From Valencia hispanica (Eukaryota > Chordata > Actinopteri > Cyprinodontiformes > Valenciidae): a stretch of DNA of 64,000 bases. A model generated the notes under the pieces. The model did not search any database. It was given only the letters and a program-made list of their open reading frames with translations, and was not told the DNA's origin. The stretch spans positions 1,067,501-1,131,500 of the forward strand of contig OY747707.1 of the NCBI GenBank assembly GCA_963556495.2, written 5' to 3'. Position 1 is the first letter of the stretch; every line of letters begins with the position of its first letter. Positions 28,301 to 41,100 of this stretch are shown here, in pieces. The position numbers and the translations under genes were made by a program.

Positions 28301-31300
28301 CTTTACTTTGGAGGAATTCACACTAACTGGAGCTGAGAAGCTGCAGGCAGCGGCTGGTGTGCTCAGCGGCCATTTTTTAGGTCTGAGTTGAGCCGTTTCA
28401 TTATTCATGGAGCTCCAGACGTGGAGCATTACTTATACATTAGAGTCTGTTCTTTTTTAGCTCCGGATGGTCCATTATTTAAAGAGACAAGTGCAGAGAG
28501 CCAGAGTAATGTTTAAAGATCACTGCAGCCAGTTTCTTTTTATCAGCTCTAAATATTAATTCCTCTCTCTCAGGGAGGAACCAAGCTTTGGCTCTGCAGG
28601 ACATTCAAAGAAAATTGTGTTGATAACTTTAAAACCGACTTAAACTGTTAAATGTTGGGATTTATTGAGCTTCTCATCTTGTTTCTCATCAATCTCCTAA
28701 TAAATGTAGTTAGGAAGTTATTATCGGGCTTTATGTTTTGAGAGAAACCCAAACCAGAAGGAGACGTTGGACCTGAAACAATGCCAGGAACATCCCATCC
28801 ATCCATCCGGACCTCTAAACCCGACCTCCTCCACTGACTGAACCCACAGTTTGGTGGATTTTTGCTTCACGGCGATAAGAGGAGCCATCCTGACCCGGTT
28901 CTCCCAGCTTACGGCCCAGAACCACAGGAGGGTGAGAGTCTGGAGGTTCACTCTGGAAACCAGGATCCAGGAAAGCAAAAAGAGTCAACTGGGCTTTCAA
29001 CACCAGAACCACCTCATTAGCAGGTGGAGAAGTTCTGAAGGGAACCCCAGACGTCCTTCTGGACTTCCTCTAGGTTTCCTCGTCTAGAGGCGGCCTCACC
29101 TTAATGTGAGACTGTCCCCAGAACCGATCCAGGTGGATAAGGACGTTCTGGACCAGGTGTGGCTTAAACGTGTGAACTGATGGGACCGTAACTCCTGACC
29201 CAATTATCTCCATCAGAACCCGTCTCTCCTCTCATCCCTTCATGTTTCCTCATGGACAAAGAGATGCATGGGCTGCAGCCGCTGCAGAACTTTTCTCACA
29301 CGGTTGGGAAAGTTTTACAAAGTTCTGTCTGTTTTGCCCCGCTGAGCATTGTGGGCTTTGTAGTCCAGAACTGTTGGAATAGAAGCTTTATCCGATCTGC
29401 TTTGGCCAAGTCGGCACCTTTTTCTGCCGCTACTTTAGAAGGAAGCACCTGGCACATGATGCCGATTGAGCCTGGAACCAAAGTCCTGGATCAGTTTCAC
29501 TCGATTCTGGCATGAAATCATAGCGGAGAAGCGCGAAGGACCCGTTACTGGGACCTGAACGAGTCCCGGTGAGTGGTTGGCGAAACTCAAAGCGGAACTC
29601 AGGAAAATATGGTTTATTAAAGTTAATTATAGAAAGAAAGAGTGGGAGTTCACTGAAGAACGACCAACAGAAAGTCCAACCATGAAAGAAGCTGAAACGA
29701 TTAGCAGAGGATCTGACAAACAAGTCTGGCAGCCAGCGCTAGCTGCAGCAGGTGGAGCGATTATCTACCTGGGCGAAGTCATAAATAACCATCTCGAAGC
29801 CCTCTGGATATAATCCCACCTTCTGTGCTCGGTTAATTGGTCTCTGTGCTGCACTCCCTTGAAATGGTCAATATTTATCTCCATAAACCCAATATGGATC
29901 CATCTCTGGCCAGAACCTACTGACCCAGGTCCAAGCTACATCTTTATTCAAACATGTAGAAATGTAGAAGCAGAGAAAGTTATTTTTGTTCAGTTTCAGC
30001 CTTTTTAGCTGACGGGTCTGACTGTTCTGGTTCTGGTTCTATCGGACCTCGGCTTTGGTACACTTGGTTAGAGTGGTTCATGATCTGATGGGTCTCTACC
30101 AGAACCGTTCCCTTCTCACCTCTCAGAACCACAGGATACAGTGACTACGTAGTGTGGAGTACCGCAGGGTTCTGCTTTAGGTCCAGTTCTGGTTATGCTA
30201 CAATCTAACGATAAATCAGCTGCATAAATCTGACATTAGGTTTTACATTTAAACAGATTATTATGGATGGATGGATGGATGGATGAACAGATGGATGGAT
30301 GGATGGATGGATGGATGGATGGATGGATGGATGAACAAATGGATGGATGGATGAACAGATGGATGGATGGATGGATGGATGAACAGATGGATGGATGGAT
30401 GGATGAACAGATGGATGGATGGATGGATGGATGAACAGATGGATGGATGGATGAATAGATGGATGGATGGATGGATGGATGAATAGATGGATGGATGGAT
30501 GAATAGATGGATGGATGGATGGATGAATAGATTGATGGATGGATGAACAGATGGATGGATGGATGGATGAAAAAATGGATGGATGGATGGATCGAAGAAC
30601 CCCGCCCTCAAGTTTTGTAAGCTCCGCCCTCAACACTCGATGGATCATGATGGAGAATCAGCAGTTTCCTCCGGTTCTTCTAGGCAGATAAATCTCATCT
30701 GGATTCCAGACATTCAGCCGCCTGCTGCAGTTTTAAATCTCTGGTCCTGTCAGAGCTCTTCTGTTCTGTTGCGTCGGTTCTGCTAAACAAAACCGGGTCG
30801 GCTGCTCGGTTCTGACAGTTCGTTGATGCTTTTCTTTCCAGATTCAGAAGTCATCTACAGGAACAGCGACGGCCATGTCATCAAATTCAACATTTTCACC
30901 AACGAGACGGAGATCATCCTGACAAACACAACGTTTGTAAGTAAACACACCCTCTGTGTTCTGCATGCTGCATAACTACGCCTCATTCCTGTATGTTGTT
31001 AACTCTGCATCACCATGGGACTCTCCCAGTAAGACCCAGTACAGCAAACACAAAACCAGTACACCCCTTTCAGACAAACTGGGACTCTGCACGTCTTCCA
31101 CCTGCTTCACTTTCATCATTCACTCATTTTCCAGGTGATTTGATCCTTCAGACGTGAAGAATGTCTACAGTTTCACACACAAAGCAGCTATTTAAGCTAA
31201 ACCCCGCCCCTTCCCCTTTCTGCTCTGACTAACCACTGCTTTAGGCAGGTGAGTCCAGTTTACTTAGCTATGATTACTACCGGACCTGTAGAACCAAGAA

Positions 31301-34300
31301 ATCACCTAAACAGAACCTTCTGACAGCATGAAGTAGGCTAGAAGATCTCAACCAGCAGAACATCATGACCCGATCCAGAGAAGTTCAAGATCATACTTTT
31401 ATCAATCTGGAAAGGGTTCCAGAACCATCTCTAAGGTTTTGGACTCCAGAGAATCCATGATCCACACCTGGAGAACACCTGGACCAGTGGAGAGGCCCAG
31501 GAGAGGCCGAGCTACCAGAATAACTCCAGGAGCTCAGCTCAGACACATCCAGGAGGTCCAGAAGAACCCAGAACCACATCCAGAGCTCTGCAGGCCTCAC
31601 TGTCTCAGCTAAGGTCAGAGGTCAGGATTCAACAATCAGAAAGAGAGAAAATGGCCTCCATGGGAGAGTTCCAAGACCAGACCCCCTTCTGACCCAGAAG
31701 ATCTTTAGAACCCGTCTCAGATTTACCAGGAAACATCCTGATGATCCTGATCCTGGATACTTCTTGGAAGTTAGTCTTTGGCCTGAAGAGACAAAGTGAA
31801 CCTTTCTGGAAGGTTCTGGTCCCGTTGCATCTGGACTAGAGTGTTTCAGAACCAGAACCTCATGCCTACAGTCAGACATGGTGGTTTTCCAGGAGTTCCC
31901 GAATGAGATTCCCGGCAATCTTGTGGTGACATGAAGTTCAAGGCTCAAAAACTGAAGGTTTCAGAGTGGCCTAGTCAAAGTCTGGACCTTAAACAGGCCA
32001 TTGAATGAGACATTTTGCAGAAAAGATTTGGTCAGAATTACTCCACATGAATTGATGAATCCAGCTGAGAAGAGAGAAGACTTGAAACCTGATGTTCTCA
32101 GATGTTCTCCATCCAGTCTGACTGAGATGCTGGAGATGGACCCAGAGGAGGTTCTGCTGATTTGTTTCACCCAAAAATCAGAGGGTTTCCCTAAAAATCA
32201 GCTGCAAGTGTAGCTCTGCTGATTCCGGGTTTCTTTCTGTTCTTCCAGGTGAATTTCAACGTGGCGAAGTATTCTGTGTCTCCTGATCTTAAATATGTGC
32301 TCTTCGCCTACGATGTGAAACAGGTGAGTCTATTAAAATCATTCACATCAGCTGCAGCGTCCATCTTGGTTTCTGCATCTGACCTCAGGCTCCATCTGAT
32401 CATGTTGTTGTGGAGTTGCCCTGGAAACAGAGCTTCACTTTTATCTCCCGCTTTATCTATGTGGTTTATTATTTATCGTCTGTCTGGAGATAAATCCTCA
32501 GGCTGGTGTGAACTTAGTTTAATTTACATTGTTTGATCTTGATCACAGTTTGCGTTGTATGAATCTGTAGAATAAAAATATTTTTAACTGCAGGCAACAA
32601 ATATAAAATCACCAAATTCAGAAAATAGTAATTTATCTCCCTTAATTTGGATTAAAAAACAAAATCAGACGTGACCTTAAAAGTAGTTCCTTCATCAGTA
32701 TCCTGTACTTTCTGCTTCAAAAATATTCATATCTCAAAGAAATTATATTTTCTTTACCAGACAGTGAATAAAAATACTTAAAAACTTAAATGATTTTTTG
32801 CCCATAATGACGTTTCTATCAGCTTGAATTGTTCATCTTCACTGTTCAGGTCCCGTCTTTCTGCTGTAGCAGCTGAGATGGAGCCAAAATACCAGGAATT
32901 GGGTCCACAAGCCCCAAAAATACTGAAATAAATAAATGTAATTAATAAATAACTGTAATTAATTATTTGATTAATTAATTGGTTAATTAAAATAAATAGA
33001 TAAAATATAAAGAAAAACCCTTATTATTAAAACTAAACAATTAAAGAGAAAAAAAGGTTTCACTATGGACAGGTAAATACACAATAACATCTCTGTGAGC
33101 AGTTCCCCTCATGACCACTAGGGTTAATAAACTTAGTGATAAAACAAAATTGGAGCCAGCTGGTTCTGTAACCTGCAGCTATTATGGGTCAGATCCTGTT
33201 CTGCAGCAGGTCAGACCTGAAGGTCCAGCTGATCGGTTTTGGCTCGGAGCAGATGGAGGTACCAGTGCCTGGTACACCATGAGGTGGCGCTCTCCTGGGG
33301 TGGTGTGTGTTGGTCCCAACCCTGGGTCACTGTGACCATGTAGCCCTGCATCTGGATGGGACCTTCTGGACTCTCCTGAGAGATTCCTATTCGACCTTTG
33401 ACCCTCTGGATTACTCCGACACGAATTGATGGATGAAGATATCTGCTGCAGCTCAGGATTGGTTCATTCTGAAAGAGTTTTGGAAACGTTTGTCCAGGTG
33501 AGCAAGAGGACGATGGAGCAGCGAACTGAGCTGTCTGGGACACAGTAAGGAGATGATGTCCTGCAGAGGCTGGTTGAAAGCCCAGCTTCTCATTTAACCT
33601 TTATCCAGAGGCAGAGGGAGTAAATGACCCAGGGTCGGGATACCCTGTACCACTGAACTGCATCATGGTACCAATTGGATGTATTTTTCAATTCAATTCA
33701 GCTTATTAATATAGCGCCCATTCACAATAACATCTCTGGCACTTTACAAGAAAGTCATTTCAATACAATCATACAATCACTCCCATCAGTTTAAAGGTTT
33801 AGTTAGTTTTCTATGTAAGCAGATTGCATCGAGTCATTGACTTGAGGTTGCGTCCCATTGATCCAGACTCCAACCTCAGCAATCCCTCATACTGAGCAAG
33901 CATGTAGCGACAGTGGAGAGGAAAAACTCCCCTTTAACAGGAAGAAACCTCCAACAGAACCAGGCTCAGTAGGAGCGGCCATCTGCCACGACCGTCTGGG
34001 GGTTTGAGAAGACAGAGCAGAAACACAGAAGGAACAGAAGATCTGATATAAGAGAACTTTCTATGTTACAGAAAGTAAAAAGTTGATAACAGGACACAGT
34101 GGATGTTCAGTTACTGGGAGGATCACCCCAGTCGATGCCCCCCGTCCAACAGGGCATTGCAGCCAAGCAGGATAGCAGACCAGGTATATCTTCTATGGAG
34201 AGAAAAACACTGAGAGAAAACAAAGTTAACAGTCGAAATAACAGAATGTACTGTAATACAACTGGAGAGTCGTAGGAGAGAAAAGTAGCAGAGTTCAGAA

Positions 34301-36207
34301 AATTGGTAAGTCTGTCCTCCAGCAGTCTAAGCCTATAGCAGCATAACTACAGAGATAGCTCAGGATGACCTTAGCCACTCTAACTATAAGCTTTATCAAA
34401 AAGGAAAGTTTTAAGCCTGGCCTTAAAAGTAAACAGAGTGTCTGCCTCACGGACTAAAGCTGGGAGCTGGTTCCACAGGAGAGGAGCCTGATAACTAAAA
34501 GATCTGCCTCCCATTCTACTTTTAGAGATCCTAGGAACTACAAGTAAACCTGCAGTCTGAGAGCAAAGGGCTCTGTTAGGAACATATGGAACAATCAGAT
34601 CTCTGATGTATGATGGAGCTGATTATTATGGGCTTTATATGTAAGAAGAAGGATCTTAGATTCTATTCTGGATTTAACAGGGAGCCAATGAAGGGAAGCT
34701 AAAACAGGAGAAATGTGATCTCTCTCTTTTTAATATTCATCAGAACTCTTGCTGCCGCATTTTGGATCAACTGAAGGCTTTTAATGGCATTTTGTGGACT
34801 TCCTGATAGTAAAGAATTACAGTAGTCCAGCCTTGAGGTAACAAATGCATGGACTAGTTTCTCAGCATCACTCCTGGACAGGATGTTTCTAATTCAACAG
34901 GAGATGACGCAATACGGCTTACCCAATCATTGCACCTGACCATATTACAATCAGGCAAAACGATTATTACTCGTTTTACCTGTTTGTATTGATTGTATTT
35001 CCTTATTTCAACACATTTTCTGTGTTTTTCTTGGCATCAGAACAATCTCTGAATAAATGAAATGTTTTATTCTACATCTACATGATTTATAAATCGTCCC
35101 AAACAGGAGACTGAAAATGTTTGACCATACATAGTTTATTCTAACGATGACTGACTGAGGTTAGGAGAACATCTCACCATCATTTCACTGACATCTTTCA
35201 TTCCTCCAGCTCCTTACAAGAGAACAAGCCACCCACCTCCAGCCTGGCAGGCCACCAGTAGATGATTAAAATTCCTGCGTGGTCCATGTGAGACCAGCGG
35301 GTCACGTTGAGACGCTGCAGAACCAGATCGGGCCCCAATTACCAGCTTTCCATCAGAACAGAGATAATGCAGAATAAGATATGCAAATGAGAGGCTCCGC
35401 TGTGGAGGGATCGACTGTGAGGATTAGTGACACAGCCATTAATCAGAGCTCATCTGCATATTCTGGATTAGAGGTTGGGCTCCGAGTCTGAACTAATGCA
35501 GCTAATAGAGCCTCTGTTATTTTTAGCCTCAGGTTATTGTGACGTCTCTCTATATCGGTGGCTTTAAAGAGTTCAAAAATATTAATGAGTTTCACATAAA
35601 CCTTTAGAATAAAACTGGCTCCTGACTGAAGATCTGGACAAATAAGATAAACATCTGGAGGTTGTTAATTCATCAGCATTTTTATATTTCTGACCAAAGT
35701 TAATATAGATCCATCTGTTTTGAGAATTTACTGTATGAAAGGATTTATGGGATCAAAACCAAGGAGTGTCAGTTTGGTGAAGTCTAAATATCTGGTATAA
35801 TATCTGTAAAAACCTCTAATTTATATCACAGATAAAAACATCTAAAAGCTCCTCATGATGACGTAAAACACAGATGAACAATAACTGGTTTAGTGAGATT
35901 AATTATAATTATTATATTATATTGATAATGCTATAAATACAATGAATAACTTTAGTATTATTAATTAGTTTTAAATAAATTTTCGTGTTCATAATTTAAT
36001 CTCCTCCTGTTCAGCTCATACAATACAATAACCTTAAAGTTCTAGTCTGGCAGAGGAAGAGTGATGCTGTGGGCCCCGCCCACTCCCAGGAAAGGCAGGA
36101 GTCACCATGGCAACCAGTGTCCCTATTGGTCTCACCTCAGCTTAAAATACATTTAATTATAAATTACTGATAGACTGACTGAATCTGTTTCAGTCACGAA
36201 GCATTTT

Positions 36208-36239
<32 letters not shown>

Positions 36240-38031
36240 GAGCTCCTGTATGAATAGGAGGATCGTTTGGTCCAGTGTGGTCAGGTCCGGATCTGACTTC
36301 TAAAGACCCCCAGCAGTTCCTCTGTTGCTGTCAGAGACAGAAACTACAGTCAGCCACTGCAACCGTCGACAAGCAACAATGAGAAAAACAAGCCAAAAAT
36401 CAGGGAGCAGGGGTCCAATAAGCAGGAACATGGAGCTGGTTCTGTTCTCTCCTGCTAATTACCTCCTCGTAAGTCAGCTGAGATGTTCCTCATGGATGTG
36501 ACGACAGAGGTGGAGCGGCTCGTTAATAAGAGCAGACCAGCGGGGCCACTGTCTGGTTCTGATCGTTCTGATGGTTCCACAGATTGGCACCATGTTGTTT
36601 GTGTGTTTTACGCTTTATTGCTGTTTTTACTTTACACCCTAATCATGTAAAGCACCTTGAATTATGTTGTTGCTGTACAAATCAAATTGCCTTGCCAGAA
36701 CTCCAGTCCTGGACCAGCAGGACGGTTTCTGTCAGGTCTCCTCTGAACAAAGCTGGAAGCTCTGAGAGAAACTAGAAGAATGTTCACAGCGGAGAGTGGT
36801 TGGGCTCTAGTTCATCAAGATCTATGTTCATGTTCAGATCCCACCTGTTGGAGCTCCTTCTATAGGTTAGTGCGTTTTTGTTGGGTCCCTGGATCTGTAC
36901 GTCTGTGTCTCCATGGAAACCAGATGATGTGAAGGTGCTGAGATCTGTCCCATTGTTATAAGGCTTTGTTGTCTTACTTTTCCTGGCAGACTTTCTGATT
37001 GGTCCAGCGAGCTGCTGGTTGGATGCAACTGTGCTGATCTGACAGCAGGAGGCTGGACCTGTTCTGGTTCTGTTTCATGCAGTGATGCTGAACATTTGAG
37101 CTCTGCAGGGCTGAGGTGGAGCAGAACCTTGCACTCCTCTAATACCAGGTTGATTAGTGTGCTGGGCTGCAGAAACAACATTACCCAACCTGATGTAGAA
37201 CCTCAACCTGCTGAGCTGAAAGCTCTCCAGGCTCCTCTGAGCCTCCGGCTTTAAGATCTGTGGTAAAACGTAGAGATGCTGGTATTCTGGTTCGGTCCAG
37301 TTAGTCCTGCCTTCTCCTTCCTCACCAGCTTCTGGTTCCCAGTTTCTGTCGATGTTCACTCATCAACTTTCCATCTCAGCTCCTTTTCTCCTCCTGTCAG
37401 ATGGTTTTAATGCTCTTCAGTTAGTTCACAGACATGAAGCTCGTTTCAAATCAATGTGGACCTCAGCCGCTTCAGGTCAGAACCAAACTTTGAAACGTCT
37501 GGTTTCTACAGGCTGTTCTATTCAACTTTAGTTACACCACATGGTCCAACCAGTCCAGAACCTCATGTTCTGATCTGGACCTCATGTTCTGTTGAGAATA
37601 TGACCAGATTATGGGTGGTGTCTGGCCACTTTATTAGGTATAGGGACAACATTCCCAGATTTATCCTTTCACTCCTTATAGAGACTGCTCATCCATCCAT
37701 CATAGAGTCCTCTGCTCTGATGGTCATGGTCTAAAGATCTGCTTTGTTCTCCAGCCTCATGCAGCAGGCTTGGCTTTCCGCCTCTGTCCTGATGAAGGTC
37801 TCGCTCTGCCTCCCTCTGTCCTGTGTTTCTCAGATGGAATTAAAATGTCTCGTCTCACAGCTGTCAGGCATGTAAATGAGATTTTCCACAGATTGTATCA
37901 CAGGGAGCAGCTGGCAGTCTGCTTTGTTTCCTTCCCAGCCCCTCTGAATATTTTCTCCTGATGTTGTTATATGTGCTGCCGCCTCTGTAGCGTCTCCCTC
38001 ATCCTTCTCTCTCTCTCCCTCTCTCTCTCTG

Positions 38032-38063
<32 letters not shown>

Positions 38064-38081
38064 CCTCCCTCTCTCTCTCTC

Positions 38082-38167
<86 letters not shown>

Positions 38168-41100
38168 CTGCAGGTTTACCGCCACTCCTACATGGCCTCC
38201 TACAGCATCTACAACATCCACACACGGTGAGTAGCTAAAGCCCTCCCTGGGAAGCAGCAGCCTGACGGATGAGGGACAGAGAAGCAGATGTTTGGAAACT
38301 CAGACTGATCTTCATGCTAACATCAGCTCCAGGGAACACATGGTTAGATTCATCTGCAGCTCCTTAACTTTCAATTCTAATGGATCCATTCCTGCCCAGA
38401 GCCAGAGTCTGGTGGTGAAGAAGGATCTGTTGGTTTTCTCACAAATACATTAAGAGACAAAAGTCTGGATCTTGATAATGTAGCCTTCAGCCGGTTAGTT
38501 TATCTGCTTGCCACATCCTTATATAGCTCAAACATAACATTTACTGGAATTACACCAGGCTTACCAGATCATACTGACCTGACCCAGAGCAAACCTTTAT
38601 CCCACAACATTCACTCCTGCTGGAGCTAATAAGTTCCAAAGGTCAATTGAGTTAAATGACAACTTATAAATGTGATTAAAGTGTAAATGTAACTAACCAC
38701 AGATGTACTGGTCCGTGGGAGGTTTGGATCCTCACCTTCTGTAGAGGCCAGAAGGTGAGGATCTCCATCATCTGAACAGCATCTCTGCACACAACATGTG
38801 GAACCTTGAAGTGGCTGAGCTACAGCAGCAGAAGACCACACCAGGTTTCTGTCAGCAGGAACCTACAGGTCCAGTTCAGAAAGCCTGACCAGAGTTTAAA
38901 AGATCTGAAAACACTTCCTGGTCCAATGAGTTTCAGCTTCTGGCCTCTGGACACCTATGAGCTTCTTCTGGAATCTTCTACCAAGCTGTGGACACGAGTC
39001 ACTTAGAGGACGGGCTCAGTCTCTTCATCATGTCCACCGCTGAGGAGTCAGAAGTAGATGAGTCCGTTACTTCACCCTGAAGGCTCTGGAGATGGTGCTG
39101 ACTCCTTTCTGAAGTGGGACCATGTTGGAGTTCAGCATCGGTGGTGAGATGGATGGTCCAGCTACCTCAGCATCCTGGTCTCAGACGGCTTCAGATGGAA
39201 ACATGGAGGATTTTCAGGAGCTCTTCACCTGCTGGAGGATTTTTCAGGCTTGACGCGTCTCTACTTGATTCTTTGCTCATCAGGATGAGCTACAGGGACA
39301 GAAACTTAGCAGAAAGCAGCCAAAGACCAGAAATTAGCCCCAATATGTAAAAAATCCTTCAGAAAGTCTGAAGAACTATGGATGAAGACCACTTACGTGA
39401 GGCTTCATGTGTGAAAGAACCCATAACCAACCAGAAGATGTTTAATCTGAGTTTTTTTTCTGTTTTCAGGGAGGTTTGGGAGCTGGACCCTCCTGAGGTG
39501 GTGAACTCAGTCCTGCAGTACGCTGCATGGGGAGTCGCAGGACAACAACTGGTGAGGTCCAAACGAGCCGCGGTGGTTCTGCCTGAAACATCTCATAGTC
39601 ACTGACCTCTGAACTTAAACTGGCAACCTGACTCACTGGGGAAACACGCTTCCTGATCAGGGGTTCTAAGTATTTAACACGCTCTGTCCTCCGTCAGACT
39701 GGAGAAGACAGAAATTGCTGCTTGTCTTTGCTGTTTGTTACTCATCTGATAAATAACAAGGAACTTCTCAGTTTTTAGTTAATAATTCGTTATCTGCTCC
39801 TTCCCTGCGGATAGCATGACTGTTCCTGAGCTGTCTCTGCTGTAGGGCTGCACAAAATATCGCAAATATACAGACCCTTACCAAAAAATTAGAATATCAT
39901 GGAAAAGTTGATTTATTTCCATAATTCCATTCAAAACATTAAACTTCCATAGATTATAGATTCTGGGCCCACAACTTCAACAATTTCAAGTATTTAGTTG
40001 TTTATCTGTACAAAATTTGGGTTTCCAGCTCATAAAACCCACAAAAACAGGAATTCAAAAAATTAGAATACTGTGAAGAAATCAGTCCAAATTTTACAGG
40101 GCATCAATGTTTTAAACTGAGTGTCACACACGACTCATCTACTAAACTCAAAGCAGCTGCACAGGTTTTCCCAGGTGTCATTAAATGGCTCTCAGGTTCA
40201 ATTTGGGGAAGACTGCAGACCTGACAACTGGCCAGAAGACTATCATTGATCCCCTCTATAGAATGGGTAAGCCACAAAAGTTCATAGCTAAGGAGGCTGG
40301 TTGTTTATAGAGTGCTGTGTCCAAGCATATCAATGGAAAGTCTAGTGGAAGGGCAAAATGTGGCAGGAGAAGATGCACCAGCAGAAGAGCTGACCGTGAG
40401 CTTCAGCAGCTCATCAAACAGAGAAGATTCATGAATCTGTGGAATGAGGCGGGACTCACAGCTTCAAAAACCACCACATTCAGATTCGTCTCAACTGGGG
40501 AGAGGCGAAGAGGGACGGCACACTTGGCCAGTGGTCCAAGGACCCCTTCTCTGATGAAAGTAAAGTGTGCCTTTCATTCTGGAATCAAGGTCCAAGGGTT
40601 TGGAGGAAGACGGGTGAGGAACAGAACCCAATCTGCTTGAGGTCCCGTGTGAAATATCCACAATCAGTCATGATTTGGGGTGCAATGTCCGGTGCAGGTG
40701 TTGGTAAACTCTGCTTTCTTAAATCCAAGGTCACCCCATCGATCTACCAGAATGTTTAAGAGGACTTCATGATTCCTTCTGCTGAGGATCTGTATGGAGA
40801 TGCAGATTTCATCTTCCAGCAGGACCTGGCCCCTGCCCATACTGCCAGAAACACCAAAACCTGGTTTGATGCCCATGGTGCCATCACAGTGCTTGACTGA
40901 CCAGCCAACTCACCGGACCTAACCCCCATTGAGAATCAATGGTGTATTATCAAGAGGAAAATGAGGGCCACCAGACCCAAAAACATAGAAGAGCTGACAG
41001 CAAGCATCAAGGAAACTCCCAGGCAATGCCACAGGCTGATTGCCTCAATGCTACAGGCTGATTGCCTTAATGCCACAGGCTGATTGCCTCAATGCTACAG

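Noticed and set aside
30205..30648. 147-codon minus-strand frame rich in HPSI repeats
   Set aside because: It is translation of the GGAT tetranucleotide repeat; there is no domain or splice context.
37830..38234. RERERE and SLSLSL open frames
   Set aside because: Translation of the (CT)n tract beside exon w5.
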